Source: Ptiloglossa arizonensis (lineage: Eukaryota; Arthropoda; Insecta; Hymenoptera; Colletidae). Taken from it: DNA of 64,000 nucleotides. Below are positions 24,120-38,046 of this stretch, piece after piece. Within the stretch, counting starts at the first letter, position 1. Each line of letters begins with the position of its first letter. The stretch is from assembly GCF_051014685.1 (NCBI RefSeq), contig NW_027478855.1, positions 124,001-188,000 on the forward strand. The letters run 5' to 3'. The translations under genes were made by a program, and so were the position numbers. The notes below the pieces were generated by a model, which searched no databases, had not been told where the DNA came from, and saw only the letters and a list, made by a program, of their open reading frames with translations.

Positions 24120-27100
24120 CTAGGCCGTTCTAGTTATTCGTTTCGAGCATCAGAACTGCGAAAATTTTGAGTTTCTAAAGCGTTTCTTACCTCCAAACTG
24201 CCATATCTCGCGAACGGATTGACCAATCCGCAAAATTTCTGTTGCATCTGAAAGTAGAAACTCGCCCGATTACAACGGTAGGAGTAGTTTTCCCCTAGGC
24301 CGTTCTAGTTATTCGTGTCGAGCATCAGAACTGCGAAAATTTTGAGTTTATCAAGCGTTCCTTACCTCCAAACTGCCATATCTCGCGAACGGATTGATCA
24401 ATCCGCAAAATTTCTGTTGCATTTGAAAGTAGAAACTCGCCCGATTACAACGGTATGCGCACTTTTCCCCTAGGCGGTTCTAGTGATTCGTTTCGAGCAT
24501 CAGAACTGCGAAAATTTTGAGTTTCTCAAGCGTTTCTTACCTCCAAACTGCCATATCTCGCGAACGGATTGACCAATCCACAAAATTTCTGTTGCACCTG
24601 AAAGTAGAAACTCGCCCGATTACAACGGTAGGTGTAGTTTTCCCCTAGGCCGTTCTAGTTATTCGTTTCGAGCATCAGAACTGCGAAAATTTTGAGTTTC
24701 TAAAGCGTTTCTTACCTCCAAACTGCCATATCTCGCGAACGGATTGACAAATCCGCAAAATTTCTGTTGCATCTGAAAGTTGAAACTCGCCCGATTACAA
24801 CGGTAGGTGTAGTTTTCCCCTAGGCCTTTCTAGTTATTCGTGTCGAGCATCAGAACTGCGAAAATTTTGAGTTTCTCAAGCGTTTCTTACATCCAAACTG
24901 CCATATCTCGCGAACGGATTGACCAATGTGCAAAATTTCTGTTGCATCAGAAAGTAGAAACTCGCCCGATTACAACGGTATGCGCACCTTTCACCTAGGC
25001 CGTTCTAGTTATTCGTTTCGAGCATCAGAACTGCGAAAATTTTGAGTTTCTCAAGCGTTTCTTACCTCCAAACTGCCATATCTCGCGAACGGATTGACCA
25101 ATCCGCAAAATTTCTGTTGCACCTGAAAGTAGAAACTCGCCCGATTACAACGGTAGGTGTAGTTTTCCCCTAGGCCGTTCTAGTTATTCGTTTCGAGCAT
25201 CAGAACTGCGAAAATTTTGAGTTTCTAAAGCGTTTCTTACCTCCAAACTGCCATATCTCGCGAACGGATTGACCAATCCGCAAAATTTCTGTTGCATCTG
25301 AAAGTAGAACCTCGCCCGATTACAACGGTAGGTGTAGTTTTCCCCTAGGCCGTTCTAGTTATTCGTGTCGAGCATCAGAACTGCGAAAATTTTTAGTTTA
25401 TCAAGCGTTTCTTACTTCCAAACTGACATATCTCGCGAACGGATTGACCAATCCGCAAAATTTCTGTTGCATCTGAAAGTAGAAACTCGCCCGATTATAA
25501 CGGTATGCGCAATTTTCCCCTAGGCCGTTCTAGTTATTCGTGTCGAGCATCAGAACTGCGAAAATTTTGAGTTTCTCAAGCGTTTCTTACATCCAAACTG
25601 CCATATCTCGCGAACGGATTGACCAATCCGCAAAATTTATGTTGCATCTGAAAGTAGAAACTCGCCCGATTACAACGGTATGCGTACTTCTCCCCTAGGC
25701 CGTTCTAGTTATTCGTTTCGAGCATCAGAACTGCTAAAATTTTGAGTTTCTCAAGCGTTTCTTACCTCCAAACTGCCATATCTCGCGAACGGATTGTCCA
25801 ATCCGCACAATTTCTTTTGCGTCTGAATGTAGAAACTCGCCCGATTACAACGGTTTGCGCACTTTGCCCCTAGGCCGTTCTTGTTATTCGTGTCGAGCAT
25901 CAGAACTCCGAAAATTTTGAGTTTCTCAAGCGTTTCTTACTTCCAAACTGCCATATCTCGCGAACGGATTGACCAATCCGCAAAATTTCTGTTGCATCTG
26001 GAAGTAGAAACTCGCCCGATTACAACGGTATGCGTACTTTTCCCCTAGGCCGTTCTAGTTACTCGTTTCGAGCATCGGAACTGCGAAAATTTTGAGTTTC
26101 TCAAGCGTTTCTTATCTCCAAACTGCCATATCTCGCGAACGGATTCATCAATCCGCAAAATTTCTGTGCCATCTGAAAGTAGAAACTCGCCCGATTACAA
26201 CGGTAGGTATAGTTTTCCCCTAGGCCGTTCCAGTTATTCGTTTCGAGCATCAGAACTGCGAAAATTTTGAGTTTCTCAAGCGTTTCTTACCTCCAAACTG
26301 CCATATCCCGCGAACGGATTGACCAATCCGCATAATTTCTGTTGCATCTGAAAGTAGAAACTCGCCCGATTACAACGGTATGCGTACTTCTCCCCTAGGC
26401 CGTTCTAGTTATTCGTTTCGAGCATCAGAACTGCTAAAATTTTGAGTTTCTCAAGCGTTTCTTACTTCCAAACTGCCACATCTCGCGAACGGATCGACCA
26501 ATGCGCAAAATTTCTGTTGCAATTGAAAGTAGAAACTCGCCCGATTACAACGGTATGCGCACTTTGCCCCTAGGCCGTTCTAGTTATTCGTGTCGAGCAT
26601 CAGAACTCCGAAAATTTTGAGTTTCTCAAGCGTTTCTTACCTCCAAACTGCCATATCTCGCGAAAGGATTGACCAATCCGCATAATTTCTGTTGCATCTG
26701 AAAGCAGAAACTCGCCCGATTACAACGGTATGCGTACTTCTCCCCTAGGCCGTCCTAGTCATTCGTTTCGAGCATCAGAACTGCGAAAATTTTGAGTTAC
26801 TCAAGCGTTTCTTACCTCCAGACTGCCATATCTCGCGAACGGATTGACAAATCCGCAATATTTCTGTTGCATCTGAAAGTTGAAACTCGCCCGATTACAA
26901 CGGTAGGTGTAGTTTTCCCCTAGGCCTTTCTAGTTATTCGTGTCGAGCATCAGAACTGCGAAAATTTTGAGTTCCTCAAGCGTTTCTTACATCCAAACTG
27001 CCATATCTCGCGAACGGATTGACCAATGTGCAAAATTTCTGTTGCATCTGAAAGTAGAAACTCGCCCGATTACAACGGTATGCGCACTTTTCACCTAGGC

Positions 27101-29406
27101 CGTTCTAGTTATTCGTTTCGAGCATCAGAACTGCGAAAATTTTGAGTTTCTCAAGCGTTTCTTACCTCCAAACTGCCATATCTCGCGAACGGATTGACCA
27201 ATCCGCAAAATTTCTGTTGCACCTGAAAGTAGAAACTCGCCCGATTACAACGGTAGGTGTAGTTTTCCCCTAGGCCGTTCTAGTTATTCGTTTCGAGCAT
27301 CAGAACTGCGAAAATTTTGAGTTTCTAAAGCGTTTCTTACCTCCAAACTGCCATATCTCGCGAACGGATTGACCAATCCGCAAAATTTCTGTTGCATCTG
27401 AAAGTAGAAACTCGCCCGATTACAACGGTAGGTGTAGTTTTCCCCTAGGCCGTTCTAGTTATTCGTGTCGAGCATCAGAACTGCGAAAATTTTGAGTTTC
27501 TCAAGCGTTTCTTACATCCAAACTGCCATATCTCGCGAACGGATTGACCAATGTGCAAAATTTCTGTTGCATCTGAAAGTAGAAACTCGCCCGATTACAA
27601 CGGTATGCGCACTTTTCACCTAGGCCGTTCTAGTTATTCGTTTCGAGCATCAGAACTGCGAAAATTTTGAGTTTCTCAAGCGTTTCTTACCTCCAAACTG
27701 CCATATCTCGCGAACGGATTGACCAATCCGCAAAATTTCTGTTGCACCTGAAAGTAGAAACTCGCCCGATTACAACGGTGGGTGTAGTTTTCCCCTAGGC
27801 CGTTCTAGTTATTCGTTTCGAGCATCAGAACTGCGAAAATTTTGAGTTTCTAAAGCGTTTCTTACCTCCAAACTGCCATATCTCGCGAACGGATTGACCA
27901 ATCCGCAAAATTTCTGTTGCATCTGAAAGTAGAAACTCGCCCGATTACAACGGCAGGTGTAGTTTTCCCCTAGGCCGTTCCAGTTATTCGTTTCGAGCAT
28001 CAGAACTGCGAAAATTTTGAGTTTCTCAAGCGTTTCTTACCTCCAAACTGCCATATCTCGCGAACGGATTGTCCAATCCGCATAATTTCTGTTGCATCTG
28101 AAAGTAGAAACTCGCCCGATTACAACGGTATGCGCACTTCTCCCCTAGGCCGTTCTTGTCATTCGTTTCGAGCATCAGAACTGCGAAAATTTTGAGTTTC
28201 TCAAGCGTTTCTTATCTCCAAACTGCCATATCTCGCGAACGGATTGATCAATCCGCAAAATTTCTGTTGCATCTGAAAGTAGAGACTCGCCCGATTACAA
28301 CGGTATGCGCACTTTTCCCCTAGGCGGTTCTAGTTATTCGTTTCGAGCATCAGAACTGCGAAAATTTTGAGTTTCTCCAGCGTTTCATACTTCCAAACTG
28401 CCACATCTCGCGAACGGATTGACCAATCCGCAAAATTTCTGTTGCATCTGAAAGTAGAAACTCGCCCGATTACAACGGTATGCGCACTTTGCCCCTAGGC
28501 CGTTCTAGTTATTCGTGGCGAGCATCAGAACTTCGAAAATTTTGAGTTTCTCAAGCGTTTCTTACCTCCAAACTGCCATATCTCGCGAACGGATTGACCG
28601 ATCCGCAAAATTTCTGTTGCATCTGAAAGTAGAAACTCGCCCGATTACAACGGTATGCGCACTTTTCACCTAGGCCGTTCTAGTTATTCGTTTCGAGCAT
28701 CAGAACTGCGAAAATTTTGAGTTTCTCAAGCGTTTCTTACCTCCAAACTGCCATATCTCGCGAACGGATTGACCAATCCGCAAAATTTCTGTTGCACCTG
28801 AAAGTAGAAACTCGCCCGATTACAACGGTAGGTGTAGTTTTCCCCTAGGCCGTTCTAGTTATTCGTTTCGAGCATCAGAACTGCGAAAATTTTGAGTTTC
28901 TAAAGCGTTTCTTACCTCCAAACTGCCATATCTCGCGAACGGATTGACAAATCCGCAAAATTTCTGTTGCATCTGAAAGTAGAAACTCGCCCGATTACAA
29001 CGGTAGGTGTAGTTTTCCCCTAGGCCGTTCTAGTTATTCGTGTCGAGCATCAGAACTGCGAAAATTTTTAGTTTATCAAGCGTTTCTTACTTCCAAACTG
29101 ACATATCTCGCGAACGGATTGAACAATCCGCAAAATTTCTGTTGCATCTGAAAGTAGAAACTCGCCCGATTACAACGGTATGCGCACTTTTCCCCTAGGC
29201 CGTTCTAGTTATTCGTGTCGAGCATCAGAACTGCGAAAATTTTGAGTTTCTCAAGCGTTTCTTACATCCAAACTGCCATATCTCGCGAACGGATTGACCA
29301 ATCCGCAAAATTTATGTTGCATCTGAAAGTAGAAACTCGCCCGATTACAACGGTATGCGTACTTTTCCCCTAGGCCGTTCTAGTTACTCGTTTCGAGCAT
29401 CAGAAC
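24120..29406. repeat. Domain 3, copy A of a 5.29-kb higher-order block
   Basis: This block matches 29545-34831 at an offset of exactly 5,425 (31 monomers). Shared private changes include GCGTTCCTTAC near 24356/29781, GCATCAGAAAG at 24946/30371, TAGAACCTCG near 25307/30732, TTCTTTTGCGTCTGAATG near 25812/31237, GGTGGGTGTAG near 27779/33204 and TTCGTGGCGAGC near 28513/33938. Only a handful of differences were seen, for example AAAGTTGAAAC/CCTTTC in A against AAAGTAGAAAC/CCGTTC in B, GCGCAATTTT against GCGCACTTTT near 25509, and CATCGGAACTG near 26074. Identity is therefore about 99.8-99.9% by eye. Confidence 0.9.
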
Positions 29407-29544
29407 TTCGAAAATTTTGAGTTTCTCAAGCGTTTCTTACCTCCAAACTGCCATATCTCGCGAACGGATTGACCGATCCGCAAAATTTCTGTTGCATCTG
29501 AAAGTAGAAACTCGCCCGATTACAACGGTATGCGCACTTTTCAC
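29407..29544. repeat. Junction monomer between the two 5.29-kb blocks
   Basis: The copies are spaced by 31 monomers but match over about 30.2, so one monomer (29401-29575) sits at the join. It carries CAGAACTTCG, GACCGATCCG and TTTTCACC and looks identical to the monomers at 28526-28700 and 33951-34125. It therefore comes from a different register of the same block. This is what an unequal exchange or a gene-conversion patch at the crossover point would leave. Confidence 0.65.
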
Positions 29545-32500
29545 CTAGGCCGTTCTAGTTATTCGTTTCGAGCATCAGAACTGCGAAAATTTTGAGTTTC
29601 TAAAGCGTTTCTTACCTCCAAACTGCCATATCTCGCGAACGGATTGACCAATCCGCAAAATTTCTGTTGCATCTGAAAGTAGAAACTCGCCCGATTACAA
29701 CGGTAGGAGTAGTTTTCCCCTAGGCCGTTCTAGTTATTCGTGTCGAGCATCAGAACTGCGAAAATTTTGAGTTTATCAAGCGTTCCTTACCTCCAAACTG
29801 CCATATCTCGCGAACGGATTGATCAATCCGCAAAATTTCTGTTGCATTTGAAAGTAGAAACTCGCCCGATTACAACGGTATGCGCACTTTTCCCCTAGGC
29901 GGTTCTAGTGATTCGTTTCGAGCATCAGAACTGCGAAAATTTTGAGTTTCTCAAGCGTTTCTTACCTCCAAACTGCCATATCTCGCGAACGGATTGACCA
30001 ATCCACAAAATTTCTGTTGCACCTGAAAGTAGAAACTCGCCCGATTACAACGGTAGGTGTAGTTTTCCCCTAGGCCGTTCTAGTTATTCGTTTCGAGCAT
30101 CAGAACTGCGAAAATTTTGAGTTTCTAAAGCGTTTCTTACCTCCAAACTGCCATATCTCGCGAACGGATTGACAAATCCGCAAAATTTCTGTTGCATCTG
30201 AAAGTAGAAACTCGCCCGATTACAACGGTAGGTGTAGTTTTCCCCTAGGCCGTTCTAGTTATTCGTGTCGAGCATCAGAACTGCGAAAATTTTGAGTTTC
30301 TCAAGCGTTTCTTACATCCAAACTGCCATATCTCGCGAACGGATTGACCAATGTGCAAAATTTCTGTTGCATCAGAAAGTAGAAACTCGCCCGATTACAA
30401 CGGTATGCGCACCTTTCACCTAGGCCGTTCTAGTTATTCGTTTCGAGCATCAGAACTGCGAAAATTTTGAGTTTCTCAAGCGTTTCTTACCTCCAAACTG
30501 CCATATCTCGCGAACGGATTGACCAATCCGCAAAATTTCTGTTGCACCTGAAAGTAGAAACTCGCCCGATTACAACGGTAGGTGTAGTTTTCCCCTAGGC
30601 CGTTCTAGTTATTCGTTTCGAGCATCAGAACTGCGAAAATTTTGAGTTTCTAAAGCGTTTCTTACCTCCAAACTGCCATATCTCGCGAACGGATTGACCA
30701 ATCCGCAAAATTTCTGTTGCATCTGAAAGTAGAACCTCGCCCGATTACAACGGTAGGTGTAGTTTTCCCCTAGGCCGTTCTAGTTATTCGTGTCGAGCAT
30801 CAGAACTGCGAAAATTTTTAGTTTATCAAGCGTTTCTTACTTCCAAACTGACATATCTCGCGAACGGATTGACCAATCCGCAAAATTTCTGTTGCATCTG
30901 AAAGTAGAAACTCGCCCGATTATAACGGTATGCGCACTTTTCCCCTAGGCCGTTCTAGTTATTCGTGTCGAGCATCAGAACTGCGAAAATTTTGAGTTTC
31001 TCAAGCGTTTCTTACATCCAAACTGCCATATCTCGCGAACGGATTGACCAATCCGCAAAATTTATGTTGCATCTGAAAGTAGAAACTCGCCCGATTACAA
31101 CGGTATGCGTACTTCTCCCCTAGGCCGTTCTAGTTATTCGTTTCGAGCATCAGAACTGCTAAAATTTTGAGTTTCTCAAGCGTTTCTTACCTCCAAACTG
31201 CCATATCTCGCGAACGGATTGTCCAATCCGCACAATTTCTTTTGCGTCTGAATGTAGAAACTCGCCCGATTACAACGGTTTGCGCACTTTGCCCCTAGGC
31301 CGTTCTTGTTATTCGTGTCGAGCATCAGAACTCCGAAAATTTTGAGTTTCTCAAGCGTTTCTTACTTCCAAACTGCCATATCTCGCGAACGGATTGACCA
31401 ATCCGCAAAATTTCTGTTGCATCTGGAAGTAGAAACTCGCCCGATTACAACGGTATGCGTACTTTTCCCCTAGGCCGTTCTAGTTACTCGTTTCGAGCAT
31501 CAGAACTGCGAAAATTTTGAGTTTCTCAAGCGTTTCTTATCTCCAAACTGCCATATCTCGCGAACGGATTCATCAATCCGCAAAATTTCTGTGCCATCTG
31601 AAAGTAGAAACTCGCCCGATTACAACGGTAGGTATAGTTTTCCCCTAGGCCGTTCCAGTTATTCGTTTCGAGCATCAGAACTGCGAAAATTTTGAGTTTC
31701 TCAAGCGTTTCTTACCTCCAAACTGCCATATCCCGCGAACGGATTGACCAATCCGCATAATTTCTGTTGCATCTGAAAGTAGAAACTCGCCCGATTACAA
31801 CGGTATGCGTACTTCTCCCCTAGGCCGTTCTAGTTATTCGTTTCGAGCATCAGAACTGCTAAAATTTTGAGTTTCTCAAGCGTTTCTTACTTCCAAACTG
31901 CCACATCTCGCGAACGGATCGACCAATGCGCAAAATTTCTGTTGCAATTGAAAGTAGAAACTCGCCCGATTACAACGGTATGCGCACTTTGCCCCTAGGC
32001 CGTTCTAGTTATTCGTGTCGAGCATCAGAACTCCGAAAATTTTGAGTTTCTCAAGCGTTTCTTACCTCCAAACTGCCATATCTCGCGAAAGGATTGACCA
32101 ATCCGCATAATTTCTGTTGCATCTGAAAGCAGAAACTCGCCCGATTACAACGGTATGCGTACTTCTCCCCTAGGCCGTCCTAGTCATTCGTTTCGAGCAT
32201 CAGAACTGCGAAAATTTTGAGTTACTCAAGCGTTTCTTACCTCCAGACTGCCATATCTCGCGAACGGATTGACAAATCCGCAATATTTCTGTTGCATCTG
32301 AAAGTTGAAACTCGCCCGATTACAACGGTAGGTGTAGTTTTCCCCTAGGCCTTTCTAGTTATTCGTGTCGAGCATCAGAACTGCGAAAATTTTGAGTTCC
32401 TCAAGCGTTTCTTACATCCAAACTGCCATATCTCGCGAACGGATTGACCAATGTGCAAAATTTCTGTTGCATCTGAAAGTAGAAACTCGCCCGATTACAA

Positions 32501-34831
32501 CGGTATGCGCACTTTTCACCTAGGCCGTTCTAGTTATTCGTTTCGAGCATCAGAACTGCGAAAATTTTGAGTTTCTCAAGCGTTTCTTACCTCCAAACTG
32601 CCATATCTCGCGAACGGATTGACCAATCCGCAAAATTTCTGTTGCACCTGAAAGTAGAAACTCGCCCGATTACAACGGTAGGTGTAGTTTTCCCCTAGGC
32701 CGTTCTAGTTATTCGTTTCGAGCATCAGAACTGCGAAAATTTTGAGTTTCTAAAGCGTTTCTTACCTCCAAACTGCCATATCTCGCGAACGGATTGACCA
32801 ATCCGCAAAATTTCTGTTGCATCTGAAAGTAGAAACTCGCCCGATTACAACGGTAGGTGTAGTTTTCCCCTAGGCCGTTCTAGTTATTCGTGTCGAGCAT
32901 CAGAACTGCGAAAATTTTGAGTTTCTCAAGCGTTTCTTACATCCAAACTGCCATATCTCGCGAACGGATTGACCAATGTGCAAAATTTCTGTTGCATCTG
33001 AAAGTAGAAACTCGCCCGATTACAACGGTATGCGCACTTTTCACCTAGGCCGTTCTAGTTATTCGTTTCGAGCATCAGAACTGCGAAAATTTTGAGTTTC
33101 TCAAGCGTTTCTTACCTCCAAACTGCCATATCTCGCGAACGGATTGACCAATCCGCAAAATTTCTGTTGCACCTGAAAGTAGAAACTCGCCCGATTACAA
33201 CGGTGGGTGTAGTTTTCCCCTAGGCCGTTCTAGTTATTCGTTTCGAGCATCAGAACTGCGAAAATTTTGAGTTTCTAAAGCGTTTCTTACCTCCAAACTG
33301 CCATATCTCGCGAACGGATTGACCAATCCGCAAAATTTCTGTTGCATCTGAAAGTAGAAACTCGCCCGATTACAACGGCAGGTGTAGTTTTCCCCTAGGC
33401 CGTTCCAGTTATTCGTTTCGAGCATCAGAACTGCGAAAATTTTGAGTTTCTCAAGCGTTTCTTACCTCCAAACTGCCATATCTCGCGAACGGATTGTCCA
33501 ATCCGCATAATTTCTGTTGCATCTGAAAGTAGAAACTCGCCCGATTACAACGGTATGCGCACTTCTCCCCTAGGCCGTTCTTGTCATTCGTTTCGAGCAT
33601 CAGAACTGCGAAAATTTTGAGTTTCTCAAGCGTTTCTTATCTCCAAACTGCCATATCTCGCGAACGGATTGATCAATCCGCAAAATTTCTGTTGCATCTG
33701 AAAGTAGAGACTCGCCCGATTACAACGGTATGCGCACTTTTCCCCTAGGCGGTTCTAGTTATTCGTTTCGAGCATCAGAACTGCGAAAATTTTGAGTTTC
33801 TCCAGCGTTTCATACTTCCAAACTGCCACATCTCGCGAACGGATTGACCAATCCGCAAAATTTCTGTTGCATCTGAAAGTAGAAACTCGCCCGATTACAA
33901 CGGTATGCGCACTTTGCCCCTAGGCCGTTCTAGTTATTCGTGGCGAGCATCAGAACTTCGAAAATTTTGAGTTTCTCAAGCGTTTCTTACCTCCAAACTG
34001 CCATATCTCGCGAACGGATTGACCGATCCGCAAAATTTCTGTTGCATCTGAAAGTAGAAACTCGCCCGATTACAACGGTATGCGCACTTTTCACCTAGGC
34101 CGTTCTAGTTATTCGTTTCGAGCATCAGAACTGCGAAAATTTTGAGTTTCTCAAGCGTTTCTTACCTCCAAACTGCCATATCTCGCGAACGGATTGACCA
34201 ATCCGCAAAATTTCTGTTGCACCTGAAAGTAGAAACTCGCCCGATTACAACGGTAGGTGTAGTTTTCCCCTAGGCCGTTCTAGTTATTCGTTTCGAGCAT
34301 CAGAACTGCGAAAATTTTGAGTTTCTAAAGCGTTTCTTACCTCCAAACTGCCATATCTCGCGAACGGATTGACAAATCCGCAAAATTTCTGTTGCATCTG
34401 AAAGTAGAATCTCGCCCGATTACAACGGTAGGTGTAGTTTTCCCCTAGGCCGTTCTAGTTATTCGTGTCGAGCATCAGAACTGCGAAAATTTTTAGTTTA
34501 TCAAGCGTTTCTTACTTCCAAACTGACATATCTCGCGAACGGATTGAACAATCCGCAAAATTTCTGTTGCATCTGAAAGTAGAAACTCGCCCGATTACAA
34601 CGGTATGCGCACTTTTCCCCTAGGCCGTTCTAGTTATTCGTGTCGAGCATCAGAACTGCGAAAATTTTGAGTTTCTCAAGCGTTTCTTACATCCAAACTG
34701 CCATATCTCGCGAACGGATTGACCAATCCGCAAAATTTATGTTGCATCTGAAAGTAGAAACTCGCCCGATTACAACGGTATGCGTACTTTTCCCCTAGGC
34801 CGTTCTAGTTACTCGTTTCGAGCATCAGAAC
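29545..34831. repeat. Domain 3, copy B of the 5.29-kb higher-order block
   Basis: This is the partner of 24120-29406 with the same monomer order. B-specific changes include GTAGAATCTCG near 34407, where A has GTAGAAACTCG. The match ends at 34831: B continues with CAGAACTGCG and CTTATCTCC, while A continues with CAGAACTTCG and CTTACCTCC. No gene is present; small open frames such as 33234-33425 are repeat by-products. Confidence 0.9.
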
Positions 34832-36396
34832 TGCGAAAATTTTGAGTTTCTCAAGCGTTTCTTATCTCCAAACTGCCATATCTCGCGAACGGATTCATCA
34901 ATCCTCAAAATTTCTGTGCCATCTGAAAGTAGAAACTCGCCCGATTACAACGGTGGGTGTAGTTTTCCCCTAGGCCGTTCCAGTTATTCGTTTCGAGCAT
35001 CAGAACTGCGAAAATTTTGAGTTTCTCAAGCGTTTCTTACCTCCAAACTGCCAAATCTCGCGAACGGATTGTCCAATCCGCAAAATTTCTGTTGCATCTG
35101 AAAGTAGAAACTCGCCCGATTACAACGGTATGCGCACTTTGCCCCTAGGCCGTTCTAGTTATTCGTGGCGAGCATCAGAACTGCGAAAATTTTGAGTTTC
35201 TCAATCGTTTCTTACCTCCAAACTGCCATATCTCGCGAACGGATTGACCGATCCGCAAAATTTCTGTTGCATCTGAAAGTAGAAACTCGCCCGATTACAA
35301 CGGTATGCGTACTTTTCCCCTAGGCCGTTCTAGTTATTCGTGTCGAGCATCAGAACTGCGAAAATGTTGAGTTTCTCAAGCGTTTCTTACCTCCAAACTG
35401 CCATATCTCGCGAACGGATTGACCAATCTGCAAAATTTCTGTTGCATCTGAAAGTAGAAACTCGCCCGATTACAACGGTATGCGTACTTTTCCCCTAGGC
35501 CGTTCTAGTTACTCGTTTCGAGCATCAGAACTGCGAAAATTTTGAGTTTCTCAAGCGTTTCTTATCTCCAAACTGCCATATCTCGCGAACGGTTTCATCA
35601 ATCCGCAAAATTTCTGTGCCATCTGAAAGTAGAAACTCGCCCGATTACAACGGTAGGTGTAGTTTTCCCCTAGGCCGTTCCAGTTATTCGTTTCGAGCAT
35701 CAGAACTGCGAAAATTTTGAGTTTCTCAAGCGTTTCTTACCTCCAAACTGCCATATCTCGCGAACGGATTGTCCAATCCGCATAATTTCTGTTGCATCTG
35801 AAAATAGAAACTCGCCCGATTACAACGGTATGCGCACTTCTCCCCTAGGCCGTTCTAGTCATTCGTTTCGAGCATCAGAACTGCGAAAATTTTGAGTTTC
35901 TCAAGCGTTTCTTACCTCCAAACTGCCATATCTCGCGAACGGATTGACCAATCCGCAAAATTTCTGTTGCATCTGAAAGTAGAAACTCGCCCGATTACAA
36001 CGGTAGGTGTAGTTTTCCCCTAGGCCGTTCCAGTTATTCGTTTCGAGCATCAGAACTGCGAAAATTTTGAGTTTCTCAAGCGTTTCTTACCTCCAAACTG
36101 CCATATCCCGCGAACGGATTGACCAATCCGCATAATTTCTGTTGCATCTGAAAGTAGAAACTCGCCCGATTACAACGGTATGCGTACTTCTCCCCTAGGC
36201 CGTTCTAGTTATTCGTTTCGAGCATCAGAACTGCTAAAATTTTGAGTTTCCCAAGCGTTTCTTACTTCCAAACTGCCACATCTCGCGAACGGATAGACCA
36301 ATGCGCAAAATTTCTGTTGCATCTGAAAGTAGAAACTCGCCCGATTACAACGGTATGCGCACTTTGCCCCTAGGCCGTTCTAGTTATTCGTTTCGT

Positions 36397-37600
36397 GCAT
36401 CAGAACTGCGAAAATTTTGAGTTTCTCCAGCGTTTCATACTTCCAAACTGCCACATCTCGCGAACGGATTGACCAATCCGCAAAATTTCTGTTGCATCTG
36501 AAAGTAGAAACTCGCCCGATTACAACGGTATGCGCACTTTGCCCCTAGGCCGTTCTAGTTATTCGTGGCGAGCATCAGAACTGCGAAAATTTTGAGTTTC
36601 TCAAGCGTTTCTTACCTCCAAACTGCCATATCTCGCGAACGGATTGACCAATCCGCATAATTTCTGTTGCATATGAAAGTAGAAACTCGCCCGATTACAA
36701 CGGTATGCGCACTTTGCCCCTAGGCCGTTCTAGTTATTCGTGTCGAGCATCAGAACTCCGAAAATTTTGAGTTTCTCAAGCGTTTCTTACCTCCAAACCG
36801 CCATATCTCGCGAACGGATTGCCCAATCCGCAAAATTTCTGTTGCATCTGAAAGTAGAAACTCGCCCGATTACAACGGTAGGTGTAGTTTTCCCCTAGGC
36901 CGTTCTAGTTATTCGTTTCGAGCATCAGAACTGCGAAAATTTTGAGTTTCTCAAGCGTTTCTTACCTCCATACTGCCATATCTCGCGAACGGATTGACCA
37001 ATCCGCAAAATTTCTGTTGCATCTGAAAGTAGAAACTCGCCCGATTACAACGATATGCGTACTTTTCCCCTTGGCCGTTCTAGTTACTCGTTTCGAGCAT
37101 CAGTACTGCGAAAATTTTGAGTTTCTCAAGCGTTTCTTATCTCCAAACTGCCATATCTCGCGAACGGATTCATCAATCCGCAAAATTTCTGTGCCATCTG
37201 AAAGTAGAAACTCGCCCGATTACAACGGTAGGTGTAGTTTTCCCCTAGGCCGTTCCAGTTATTCGTTTCGAGCATCAGAACTGCGAAAATTTTGAGTTTC
37301 TCAAGCGTTTCTTACCTCCAAACTGCATTATCCCGCGAACGGATTGACCAATCCGCATAATTTCTGTTGCATCTGAAAGTAGAAACTCGCCCGATTACAA
37401 CGGTATGCGTACTTCCCCCCTAGGCCGTTCTAGTCATTCGTTTCGAGCATCAGAACTGCGAAAATTTTGAGTTTCTCAAGCGTTTCTTATGTCCAAACTG
37501 CCATATCTCGCGAACGGATTGATCAATCCGCAAAATTTCTGTTGCATCTGAAAGTAGAAACTCGCCCGATTACAACGGTATGCGCACTTTTCCCCTAGGC
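36397..37600. repeat. Block repeated at a 15-monomer offset, with its first part also at 10
   Basis: Bases 36397-37600 match 39022-40225 at an offset of 2,625. The first part (36397-37192) also matches 38147-38942 at an offset of 1,750. Shared rarities include TTTCTCCAGCGTTTCATAC, CAAACCGCCATA, CCTCCATACTG, ACGATATGCGTAC with CCCCTTGGCC, CTGCATTATCCCGCG and TACTTCCCCCC. The right end is GGCCGTTC against GGCGGTTC at 37601/40226. Confidence 0.8.
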
Positions 37601-38046
37601 CGTTCTAGTTATTCGTTTCGTGCATCAGAACTGCGAAAATTTTGAGTTTCTCAAGCGTTTCTTATCTCCAAACTGCCATATCTCGCGAACGAATTCATCA
37701 ATCCGCAAAATTTCTGTGCCATCTGAAAGTAGAAACTCGCCCGATTACAACGGTAGGTGTAGTTTTCCCCTAGGCCGTTCCAGTTATTCGTTTCGAGCAT
37801 CAGAACTGCGAAAATTTTGAGTTTCTCAAGCGTTTCTTACCTCCAAACTGCCATATCTCGCGAACGGATTGTCCAATCCGCATAATTTCTGTTGCATCTG
37901 AAAGTAGAAACTCGCCCGATTACAACGGTATGCGCACTTCTCCCCTAGGCCGTTCCAGTCATTCGTTTCGAGCATCAGAAGTGCGAAAATTTTGAGTTTC
38001 TCAAGCGTTTCTTATCTCCAAACTGCCATATCTCGCGAACGGATTG

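Noticed and set aside
27809..28000. 63-residue minus-strand open frames with a true ATG (27809-28000 and 33234-33425)
   Set aside because: They are open because GTTCTAG has become GTTCCAG, which removes a minus-strand TAG. The two frames are identical because they lie in the two copies of the 5.29-kb block (offset 5,425).
36942..37295. Family of 117-residue open frames on the plus strand (also at 38692, 39567, 41142, 42367, 44641, 49365, 53214, 53739, 57064, 62139)
   Set aside because: They begin at TTG inside TTTTGAGTTTC and run about two monomers. They are open only where CCCTAGGCC has become CCCTTGGCC, or a similar change removes the in-frame TAG. The 175-bp unit is not a multiple of three, so the frame changes at every unit. 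No domain, start context or codon signal is present.
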